From: Gemmatimonadota bacterium
GTDB taxonomy: Bacteria; Latescibacterota; UBA2968; UBA8231
NCBI GenBank assembly: GCA_018660835.1
Contig: JABJJN010000052.1
Location: 1 to 35,655, forward strand
DNA length: 35,655 nt
Direction of reading: 5' to 3'
Shown one piece after another: positions 25,164 through 32,216 of the stretch (position 1 is its first letter; every line of letters starts with the position of its first letter). The position numbers and the translations under genes were made by a program. The notes under the pieces were generated by a model. It did not search any database and was not told the DNA's origin. It saw nothing but the letters and a program-made list of their open reading frames with translations.

Positions 25164-25859
25164 ATGGAAAGCACTTTTCCCGTCTCTGCGGGCGCGCAAC
25201 CCGACACCTATGGAACAGTTCTGGCCACAGCATACGATGGTCTGGCGACGCTGTATTCTGGTGGTGCCATTGGTGCCTGCAAACACTGGGGGGTCTCTCA
25301 CATTTCTGCCGGCGAAGCAGCGCTCTTTGTCGGCGCCGGCGCTGCGGCGGAGTGTCTTGAGCCGGTTCGTCGAGGGGTCCGCTGTCACATCCTGGACTCG
25401 TCGCCCGCCATGCTGCGTCGTGCACACCGGCGACTGCATCGCAGCAAACATGAAGGACACGTTCAGTTCCATCTGGGCGACGCACGTGCCCTGCCTACAC
25501 ACAAAATGTATGATGCCGTCGTGGTTCACTTCTTTCTCAACACCTTCTGTCAGCAATCGATGCCACGGGTTCTGGCCTCTCTCCTGACGCACCTGAGGCC
25601 GGGTGGTCTTCTCGTGTTGGCCGACTTTGCTCCGGTTTCACCAGGCACAGAAACTGCAACGGCTGGCTCTTTCTGGCAGACCCTCTACCATGATCTGCCT
25701 ATGCACCTCTTCTCGCAGTGGACGGGTAGCGACGTGCACCCCCCACATGACCTTCCGGCCGTGGCATGCTCGCTGGGCGCCACCTTAGTGGCACAACGAA
25801 CTTTTCGAGTCGCTCGCATTGGTCCGGCCTGGTTCGGTAGTTGGGTCATGAACAAGTGA
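25164..25859 (+). CDS. SAM-dependent class I methyltransferase
   Basis: From the ATG at 25164 the protein has 231 residues. The SAM-binding region reads EAALFVGAGAAAECLEPV, a variant of the usual D/E-x-G-x-G-x-G loop. It is followed by CHILDSSPAMLRRA, whose Asp should contact the ribose, then LGDARALP and a MYDAVVVHFFLN strand. LRPGGLLVLADFAPV is typical of UbiE/COQ5-like enzymes. AGGAG lies 14 bases before the ATG; the frame opens earlier, with a further ATG at 25074, so the start is uncertain. Its TGA overlaps the GTG of the prenyltransferase-like gene. Together they may modify and prenylate a quinone-like or other aromatic compound. Confidence 0.84.
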   Translation: MESTFPVSAGAQPDTYGTVLATAYDGLATLYSGGAIGACKHWGVSHISAGEAALFVGAGAAAECLEPVRRGVRCHILDSSPAMLRRAHRRLHRSKHEGHVQFHLGDARALPTHKMYDAVVVHFFLNTFCQQSMPRVLASLLTHLRPGGLLVLADFAPVSPGTETATAGSFWQTLYHDLPMHLFSQWTGSDVHPPHDLPAVACSLGATLVAQRTFRVARIGPAWFGSWVMNK

Positions 25860-26665
25860 CTTATCACCGAATGATGCAGCACGTCGAGCGGCACTTGGTT
25901 GACACCCACCTCTGGGTCGCGGCGGCGGCGGCGGGTCTGGAATTATTCAGCAGCCATGCCTTGGGGCTGCCCCTTTTGATGGCACCCGCTGCGTTGGTCG
26001 CGGCGTCCACCCTTCTCATCTATCGTGCTGATGGTTGGATCGACAAGGATCGACCATCACGTGGCGTGTTGCCAGTGGTGCTCGCTCTCGGCGTGTTTGC
26101 CTGGAGCTGGACCCTTGCACCTGATGCGGTGCGCTGGTTGGTCGGGTTCGGTGCACTGCCCTGCTTGGTTTACGGATGGCGCTGGCGTGGGCGCCGCTGT
26201 CTGCGCGAACTACCGGGGATCAAACCCTTCTTCGTTTCGGGGGCGCTCATCGTGTCGACGATTGGGATTCCCTGCCTCTGGTCGACTCAGGGTGTCGATC
26301 CTGTGCGACTCAATATCCTGGCGGGCATGCTGTTCGCCCTGCTGATGGGCAATGTCACCCTCTTCGATTTGAGAGATCAGGGCGCCGACGCCGGGCGTGG
26401 AATCGTTACGGTGCCTGTCGTACTGGGTGCAAACAAGACGCGGTATGGGATCGCCATCTGTTCGGTCTTATTGGGTCTGGCGCCGTTGCTCACAATGCAA
26501 CGCGTGTTCTCAGCTCAGATTCACCACTGTTTCACCATGGCCTTTGTTGGAACGGCGATCTGTGCCGTATCACTGGTGCCCGATAGCTCTCGTCTACGCT
26601 ACGCCATGTGTGTCGATGGGATCCCGCTGGTGCTCGGTGTCGCGACGCTGGTCATTGCTTCATAG
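25856..26665 (+). CDS. UbiA-family prenyltransferase-like membrane protein
   Basis: This 269-residue polytopic protein has seven to nine hydrophobic segments. The second aspartate-rich motif typical of UbiA enzymes is clear: NVTLFDLRDQGADAGRG followed by VTVPVVLG (Asp, Asp and Asp spaced in D-x-x-D-x-x-x-D fashion). The first motif is weaker, YRADGWIDKDRPSRG, where classic members have N-D-x-x-D-x-x-x-D. UbiA enzymes attach isoprenoid chains to aromatic or similar acceptors in the membrane. The GTG at 25856 overlaps the methyltransferase stop (GTGA); ATGs at 25871 and 25874 are alternatives. It is convergent with the sulfatase gene. The acceptor is unknown. Confidence 0.8.
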   Translation: MTYHRMMQHVERHLVDTHLWVAAAAAGLELFSSHALGLPLLMAPAALVAASTLLIYRADGWIDKDRPSRGVLPVVLALGVFAWSWTLAPDAVRWLVGFGALPCLVYGWRWRGRRCLRELPGIKPFFVSGALIVSTIGIPCLWSTQGVDPVRLNILAGMLFALLMGNVTLFDLRDQGADAGRGIVTVPVVLGANKTRYGIAICSVLLGLAPLLTMQRVFSAQIHHCFTMAFVGTAICAVSLVPDSSRLRYAMCVDGIPLVLGVATLVIAS

Positions 26666-26691
26666 CAAGAAGGGTCGTCATCAAACAACTC

Positions 26692-26707
26692 CCAGAACCT
26701 TTTCTGG
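26692..26707. terminator. Small hairpin at the convergent junction of UbiA-like and sulfatase genes
   Basis: CCAGAA (26692-26697), loop CCTT and TTCTGG (26702-26707) form a perfect 6-bp stem directly before the sulfatase stop (26708). No strong T tract follows on either strand, so its terminator role is tentative. Confidence 0.35.
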
Positions 26708-28168
26708 CTAAGATTCGCGTTGTTGCTGCATCTGCCCGGCGAAGTAGTCGTAGTTGTCCCGCCACTGAGCCGCGTCGGCCCTGTCCACTGACCCTACGGT
26801 GGGCGCCGCCAGGTCGAGATGAACGGGAGTGGGTGTGTCGAAGGCCAACCATTGCCACAGAGCAAGCTCAAGACGGTGCTGGGCCTGCACATAATCTTTG
26901 TGACCAAACAGGTTGATCTGTTCCAGTGGATCGTTGTCGAGGTCAAAGAAACGAGATTGCCGCTCTTGCTGACTCAATAACAGCTTGAAACGTTTGTCTC
27001 GCGCCATGTATTGCCGGCCCCTACCCACTTCAGCAAAGACCACGTCTCGTGTGTTCGGCGCTGCCAGATCGAGCCCGGGCCAACTCTGGGGTGCGTCAAT
27101 TCCTGTTGCCGCCAGAATCGTCGGCGCCAGATCGATGCCGCAAACCAGCTCGCTGCTGCGTTGTCCCGCCTTGTACTGCTGCGGCCACTTGAGCACCAGG
27201 GGTACCCGCATCAGGGGTTCGTACATGTGATTCCCTTTTAGCAACAAGTGACGATAGCCAAGGTATTCCCCGTGGTCGGCATGGTAGATGATGAGGGTTT
27301 CGTCATACAGGCCCTGCTGCTTCAGCAGTTGGACGCATCGTCCCACATGATGATCGATCTGGGAGATGGTCGCATAGTAATAGGCAGCGACACGGCGGAC
27401 GTGCTCAGGAGTCAGTTCCTCATGAGGGAAGTATCCGCCTTGGAAGGCCAGATCATCTGCATCGATCTGCTCAGTCCAACCAGGAGGCATCTGCAGCTGT
27501 TGTGCATCATACATGCGGTCCCAGGGCGCCGGCGGATCGAATGGATGATGTGGTTTGATGAAGCTCATCATCAGCGCCTGACCACCACCAGGTTTCCACC
27601 CTTGCAACGTCTCGAGCCCTCGGTCTGCGATCCAGGTGGTCGAATGGTGTGCCTCGTCGAGATTGGAGCGTTCGGCTCCACACGTTTCCCAGTAGTGTGT
27701 TTCGGCGTGCTGACGATACTCTCGCTCCTGATCGATCAGATCTGTCGCATCAACGACGCCATGTTGCCGCAACCAACGGTGATAGTCGTCATCGTATCGG
27801 CCCGGCCCATTCTGCTCGGCCAACTGCATCCGCTCGAAACCAACATCCAGATAGGTGGGTGCCAGATGCATCTTGCCTGTCACACACGTCTGGTAACCAT
27901 GGTCGCGTAGCAGTCCCGGCCACGTAGGCAGACCGGCTGGCAGTGTGCAGTGGTTGGACCATCCCATATGCTGATGCACGTGCAGTCCGCTGAGAAGACT
28001 GTAGCGAGACGGTGTGCACACGGGGTATACGCAATACGCCCGATCATAGACAACGCCGTCATCACCGAGGGCATCCAGATGTGGCGTGCGAAGATCAGGA
28101 TTGCCATAGGCGGGCAGGCAATCCCCTCGATGCTGATCGACAAGGATGAAGAGAATGTTGGGCGCCAT
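26708..28168 (-). CDS. Sulfatase (type I, Cys-type, formylglycine dependent)
   Basis: This 486-residue protein is of normal family length. The activation motif CTPSRYSLLSG starts at Cys51, which would be oxidised to formylglycine by a maturase encoded elsewhere. Metal ligands include Asp11 (FILVDQHRGD) and the Asp-His pair in HADHGEYLGYRH. LLLKGNHMYEPLMRVPL is a strong family block. Type I sulfatases cut sulfate esters from glycans, steroids or small sulfates. There is no signal peptide, so it is probably cytoplasmic. AAGG lies seven bases before the ATG. The upstream gene on this strand (28237-30003) lies 68 bases away and may share the transcript and the same glycan substrate. Confidence 0.94.
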   Translation of the reverse strand: MAPNILFILVDQHRGDCLPAYGNPDLRTPHLDALGDDGVVYDRAYCVYPVCTPSRYSLLSGLHVHQHMGWSNHCTLPAGLPTWPGLLRDHGYQTCVTGKMHLAPTYLDVGFERMQLAEQNGPGRYDDDYHRWLRQHGVVDATDLIDQEREYRQHAETHYWETCGAERSNLDEAHHSTTWIADRGLETLQGWKPGGGQALMMSFIKPHHPFDPPAPWDRMYDAQQLQMPPGWTEQIDADDLAFQGGYFPHEELTPEHVRRVAAYYYATISQIDHHVGRCVQLLKQQGLYDETLIIYHADHGEYLGYRHLLLKGNHMYEPLMRVPLVLKWPQQYKAGQRSSELVCGIDLAPTILAATGIDAPQSWPGLDLAAPNTRDVVFAEVGRGRQYMARDKRFKLLLSQQERQSRFFDLDNDPLEQINLFGHKDYVQAQHRLELALWQWLAFDTPTPVHLDLAAPTVGSVDRADAAQWRDNYDYFAGQMQQQRES

Positions 28169-28236
28169 GATCTACCTTTGACGGAATCGACAGGCGCGCT
28201 TGTGGATGGGTCGCGTGATCTTACCTGTCGTGGTGC

Positions 28237-30003
28237 TTACCGATCCCAGGGGAAGGCGAAGGTTGGTTGGCGGGCGAAGCGCTTCTGTGCAATGTGCAAA
28301 CGTTGGCCAGCTCCGGGAGCCAGTTCGACGGTGAAGTGGGTTCCATCACCAGGCACGTCTACCGTCTGATCGCCCACCGTGACTCGCTGCAGCTCATGCT
28401 CTGCATACGCACCGCCTTGAACGACCACTCGACGGGAACTCACAGGATCAAGGTTCACCAACTGCACGGTGACCGAATCATCAGTCATCTGCTCCACCAG
28501 CGCTGCAACGTCCGGTGGCACCCCAGCGCGCCGCTCGTCGAGGTCGAAGTAGCGCAGGCGGCAATGAAGAGTGTGCGCTGAGCGGCCCACGGGAATCCCG
28601 CCAAGCATGGTGCGCACGAGGGGTTCAGTGATGGCGGGGTTGATGCCATTCATATCATCCGACAACCGCGTATCCGGTGCGGTCTCGTCCTCCGCCATCT
28701 TCTGCATCCGACTCCGTACCTGTTCAATGCCGCGTTCCAATTCAGCTTCAGCGTAGTCGGGATTTTCGCCAGCGAGAAACTGCACCCAGGGGTCGCCGGC
28801 GACGCGTTCGCGATCCGATGCTTTCTGTGACCAGTACCAAATATCGCTGGCACCTTTGGAAAATGGATGCGGACGAAAATCATACCAGCCGTCGGCACCG
28901 TGCATGTGTGGATAGACCGTCTCGCCGTCTACCTGCTTGGCGTGCTCATTCACTTTATCGAGCACACCGCGCCAGGTGTCCACATAGGACTGTTGTCCCG
29001 TCAGCAGCAGGCCGTGGCCGAAGCCATAGTGGGCACGCGAATAGCAGGCGGGCCGATTGGCGAGGGCACCCGTCTGGGGCACAGTGACGGTGAATCCCCA
29101 TCCATAACAACCCCCCCACCAGTTGCCATCTGCAGCGCCGCCAATCGTACCATCGAGGCCGATATTGGACGGGATGATGCCGCCATTGTCGTCCGTCCGC
29201 TGCATCCACGCATCGACGTAGTCGATGACCCAGTCGCGATGCTTGTCATCTCCAGTGATCAGATACGCGACCAGTCCCAGATGGGTCGCCTCCAGATTCA
29301 GCGGGCAATCACCGACGACATCCGTGTACTCCTCAAAGTGAGCGAGCATCTCAGCGAAGTTGCGCTCACCGTGGCCGGGACCAAATCTGCCCTCGATCTC
29401 AATGGGATCGCCCGCCCAATCCAGACCCGTCGCCTTACGCATCAGAGGTCCGCGACTGCCATTGAACATGGAGCGGATCACCCGGTGATTCGGATCGTAG
29501 TTTGGTGTCGCCTCATCCGACCCATCGTACATCGCCGCCCACCGACGGAAACGACGTTCATAGTTGTCGTCGTACGGATCAGACAGGCCGTAGAGGAAGT
29601 AGGCAGAGTATCCCTCGCCGTGATGAAACCAATCGAGGCTGACGGGAAACTCCTTGTAGTACATCCCTTCGCGTGCCAGGGGAACTTCGACAGTACGTGC
29701 CTTCGTGTATTGATCGATGTGCCCCTCGAAGCCGACCCGAAATAGATCGAGAATCTCGTCGGGTGCGCCCAGCGCATGTAGCAGGGTCCAGTTCAGTTGA
29801 TTTTCGGCAGCGTCATCGGGCCCATCGTCTCCGCCCCACCGGGGAACGCACAACAGATGGCCCGTGTATGGATCAAAGTACTTATCGAAGAAGGCGTGAC
29901 AGGCGTCGACTTGTGTATCGAGCAGGTGTCGCTGCAGCAAGGCCCAACGAGGTGGTGGTACAGTTGTGTCGATGTGCAGCAGAGGAGCACGACGAGGCGA
30001 CAT
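28237..30003 (-). CDS. Large uncharacterised protein, probably alpha/alpha-toroid, linked to a sulfatase
   Basis: This protein of about 588 residues starts at the ATG at 30003, with GGAG nine bases upstream; the frame runs on to 30117 without support. No signal peptide is seen. It has many aromatic and acidic helices (DWFHHGEGYSAYFLYGL, NWWGGCYGWGFTVTVPQ, RAHYGFGHGLLLTGQ), resembling alpha/alpha-toroid glycoside hydrolases and polysaccharide lyases. A beta-rich C-terminal domain (about 475-588) contains RRVVVQGGAYAEHEL. I do not recognise a named family. It is the upstream partner of the sulfatase, so a role in sulfated glycan breakdown is inferred from context. Confidence 0.72.
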   Translation of the reverse strand: MSPRRAPLLHIDTTVPPPRWALLQRHLLDTQVDACHAFFDKYFDPYTGHLLCVPRWGGDDGPDDAAENQLNWTLLHALGAPDEILDLFRVGFEGHIDQYTKARTVEVPLAREGMYYKEFPVSLDWFHHGEGYSAYFLYGLSDPYDDNYERRFRRWAAMYDGSDEATPNYDPNHRVIRSMFNGSRGPLMRKATGLDWAGDPIEIEGRFGPGHGERNFAEMLAHFEEYTDVVGDCPLNLEATHLGLVAYLITGDDKHRDWVIDYVDAWMQRTDDNGGIIPSNIGLDGTIGGAADGNWWGGCYGWGFTVTVPQTGALANRPACYSRAHYGFGHGLLLTGQQSYVDTWRGVLDKVNEHAKQVDGETVYPHMHGADGWYDFRPHPFSKGASDIWYWSQKASDRERVAGDPWVQFLAGENPDYAEAELERGIEQVRSRMQKMAEDETAPDTRLSDDMNGINPAITEPLVRTMLGGIPVGRSAHTLHCRLRYFDLDERRAGVPPDVAALVEQMTDDSVTVQLVNLDPVSSRRVVVQGGAYAEHELQRVTVGDQTVDVPGDGTHFTVELAPGAGQRLHIAQKRFARQPTFAFPWDR

Positions 30004-30140
30004 AGTGAGGATCTCCGATGTTTTCGAAACGTGTAGTCGGCGGCTAAGCGCAGCCCGGTTAAGCAAGCGCCGGGTGGGTGTGAAGAAGGGCCGAGGAGCG
30101 CCGTCACGCAAACCCACGGACTCTCATGGCGGGTCTGTGA

Positions 30141-30182
30141 TGAAAAGAGAAAGGGAGGCACCGAAAACCTCGGTACCTCCCT
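30141..30182 (-). terminator. Strong Rho-independent terminator of the envelope operon
   Basis: On the minus strand a 12-bp stem forms between 30170-30181 and 30153-30164, with one G-U pair and a 5-base loop. TTTCTCTTTTC follows. It lies about 30 bases after the DUF5777 stop (30209) and should end the three-gene transcript. Confidence 0.85.
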
Positions 30183-30208
30183 CTCTACCGGTAACTGTCT
30201 GCGGAAGA

Positions 30209-31090
30209 CTACAAGTGTCGAGTGATCCCAAATCCCAGATGCCAGTTCTTCGGCGCTGCGTCCGTTGGTGCACCGACCAGATATTGCGTGGTATTGAGTC
30301 GCGTGTTGTTCGTGACAAATAGATAGAAATCATGTCCACCGGTGGACAAGGCCGCGCCCAATGCCAATGAGTCGTGAGATCGACCTGTCTCGCCCGGCAA
30401 AAGAATTCCCTGGTAGCCCTCCAGAGCGGGGGAATACTCTACAAACACTCCCCACATGGGATTCAGTTCAAAACGAGCATATGTACCCAATGTGACCGTA
30501 TGCTGTCGATCAACGGCAAAGACCGAGCTGTTGTGCACATAGGATGGGACCAATCCCAGACCGAGTCGCCCATCCATCATTACTGTGTTGGCTATCGCCT
30601 GGGCGAAGAATTGAAAGTTGTCGGCATCTGTCGCGCCACGATCGACGATGGCTGGGATATCTGAGTTGAGTGCCAAGCCCAACGACAGGGCCAGCGCCAG
30701 CGGCAAGGATGCACTATCGCGCTCATAGAAGCGCCACTTCGAGGTGACGTCGAGGTTGTCCAGGACGTTGCTGCGTCCGATGGTCAGCATCCATTGATCA
30801 GCCAGACCATAACTGACGGCCGTGCGCATACTGACGGGCCCATCGAGGCCGAAATTTGCATCATAGCCTTCATCGACGGTCGGGTGGAATCGATGCGCAA
30901 TCTCGTAAAAGAAGTCCCCCTGTCCCAGAGTGGTCGTCGTGGGCAGGTTTGCCATTTGCACAGCACTGAGTACTTCGACAGGTAGGTCAATCGTCGTCTC
31001 AGATGCCTGCCACGAGGGTTGTGCCCAGGTCCCGCTGACACAGAAAACCAGCGCCAGGAACAGGATGTGGACTCTCACCTGAAATCTCAT
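30209..31090 (-). CDS. DUF5777 family outer-membrane beta-barrel-like protein
   Basis: This 293-residue protein has a signal peptide (MRFQVRVHILFLALVFCVSGTWAQ). The mature part is rich in alternating strands and matches DUF5777 features: GDFFYEIAHRF near the start, then ADQWMLTIGRSN, ANTVMMDGRLGLGLVPSYV and WGVFVEYSPALEG. It ends NWHLGFGITRHL, with a near-C-terminal aromatic strand like an outer-membrane protein. The function of the family is unknown. AGGAG lies seven bases before the ATG. It is the last gene of an operon after YceI (10-base gap) and the lipoprotein. Confidence 0.87.
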   Translation of the reverse strand: MRFQVRVHILFLALVFCVSGTWAQPSWQASETTIDLPVEVLSAVQMANLPTTTTLGQGDFFYEIAHRFHPTVDEGYDANFGLDGPVSMRTAVSYGLADQWMLTIGRSNVLDNLDVTSKWRFYERDSASLPLALALSLGLALNSDIPAIVDRGATDADNFQFFAQAIANTVMMDGRLGLGLVPSYVHNSSVFAVDRQHTVTLGTYARFELNPMWGVFVEYSPALEGYQGILLPGETGRSHDSLALGAALSTGGHDFYLFVTNNTRLNTTQYLVGAPTDAAPKNWHLGFGITRHL

Positions 31091-31100
31091 GTCTCTGCTC

Positions 31101-31709
31101 CTATTTTATGCGTTTGAGGGACAGTTCGACGGCGATATCAATTTGCTCGCTCACCTTGACGAAGGCCGCCAGACTCGGCGCTTCGATCTCAAATTCAGCG
31201 AGGCGAAAATTGAAGTTGGCCTGAAGAGTGGCCGTGCTGTCGCCAATAGCCACCATCCCATCGACATCGACAGACCGCTCGACACCGGCAAGACTCAGTG
31301 TGCCGCGGGTACGAACGTGGTGTTGGCCCGTCGGCACGCCGCTGCTGTCGGTGATCACTTCGTGGCCGACAATCGTTCCCTTGTAGGTGCTGAGTGGATG
31401 TTTGTCGGCTCGCAATACATCCCGCATGTCGCTATCGCGTTTGCCGATGCCCGTGTCGAAGGCACCGACCTCGACTTGAAACAGCAACTGTGGTTTTCCC
31501 TCAAACAAACCCGGTCCCTCCCAGTAGAGGAATCCATCGACCTTGTCGTTGGTGCCCTCGAAGCTGAAGGTGACCACTTCAGATGTGAAGGTGACATTGT
31601 TCGCGGCCTTGCCATCCACGTGCCATTCTGCCGCATCTGCTGTCGCCGTGATAGCGGCAAGGCACACCAGAAAACTCCAACGTTGCAGGAAGCTTTTCGC
31701 CTCAGTCAT
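31101..31709 (-). CDS. YceI-like periplasmic protein
   Basis: This 202-residue protein has a signal peptide (MTEAKSFLQRWSFLVCLAAITATADA; cleavage near the end of this stretch). The mature protein follows the YceI lipocalin-like pattern: AEWHVDGKAANNVTFTSE at the start, then DVLRADKHPLSTYKGT and TRGTLSLAGVERSVDVDG. Such proteins bind isoprenoid or amphiphilic ligands in the periplasm. GAGGAGGG lies eight bases before the ATG at 31709; the frame also allows a GTG at 31718 directly at that site. It overlaps the end of the lipoprotein gene by eight bases, so translation is probably coupled. Confidence 0.88.
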   Translation of the reverse strand: MTEAKSFLQRWSFLVCLAAITATADAAEWHVDGKAANNVTFTSEVVTFSFEGTNDKVDGFLYWEGPGLFEGKPQLLFQVEVGAFDTGIGKRDSDMRDVLRADKHPLSTYKGTIVGHEVITDSSGVPTGQHHVRTRGTLSLAGVERSVDVDGMVAIGDSTATLQANFNFRLAEFEIEAPSLAAFVKVSEQIDIAVELSLKRIK

Positions 31710-32139
31710 TGAGGGCACCCTCCTCGATCCACAAGCGCAGCAGTTCTGTCAGTTCCGCTGACAATTCGGGAGCGCCTCGGGGCATTTGACTGCCCTGAAT
31801 GCTACTGGCACCGGTAACTTTCAGATACAGATAACTTGAGGATGGGTTTCCAGGATCGATCAGAGGCTGACCGGAGCTGGAAGCGACCCCGACGATCCCC
31901 GCATACGTCTGGGAACCAGACAGTCGTGGAAATTCGAAATCACCATGACATCCGCTCAGAGCGCAGCTTGGCGCGAAGATACGTGCGCGTACCTGAGTGA
32001 AGGATGCATCGACGGTCTCGACAGGGTCATCATCAACTACCTCTGGTGGATCGAAGACCATCTCCGTGCTCGATGTGATCGATCCCGAGCAACCGGCAAA
32101 CACGAAAGCCATACTTCCGATGGCGACGGCAAGACGCAT
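31702..32139 (-). CDS. Lipoprotein with single cytochrome-c-like site (CX4CH)
   Basis: This 145-residue protein has a lipoprotein signal ending in FAGC (lipidated Cys17). One haem-type motif, CALSGCH (Cys59, Cys64, His65), has a CX4CH spacing instead of CX2CH. A plausible distal ligand is Met119 in QMPRGAPELS, followed by LLRLWIEEGA, typical of small c-type cytochromes. It is probably a membrane-anchored electron carrier outside the cytoplasm. GGAAGG lies eight bases before the ATG at 32139. It is the first gene of the operon with YceI and DUF5777, and its end overlaps the YceI start by eight bases. Confidence 0.8.
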   Translation of the reverse strand: MRLAVAIGSMAFVFAGCSGSITSSTEMVFDPPEVVDDDPVETVDASFTQVRARIFAPSCALSGCHGDFEFPRLSGSQTYAGIVGVASSSGQPLIDPGNPSSSYLYLKVTGASSIQGSQMPRGAPELSAELTELLRLWIEEGALND

Positions 32140-32184
32140 GGACAGGCCCTTCCTGAACTGGTAAAGCACCGTGAGTGTAAGATG

Positions 32185-32210
32185 GATCGACGACGCCCCC
32201 GTCGTCGATC
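32185..32210. terminator. Perfect 10-bp hairpin after the phosphorylase gene
   Basis: GATCGACGAC (32185-32194) and GTCGTCGATC (32201-32210) pair perfectly around GCCCCC. The hairpin lies directly downstream of the phosphorylase stop (32217), in the 77-base gap before the lipoprotein start. No T tract follows, so it may be a weak terminator, an mRNA end stabiliser or a dyad operator for the lipoprotein operon. Confidence 0.5.
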
Positions 32211-32216
32211 AGCAAG

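Noticed and set aside
28867..29745. Plus-strand open frame of about 292 codons
   Set aside because: It is antisense to the large toroid-like gene, which has a ribosome site and sulfatase partner; the antisense product shows no motif.
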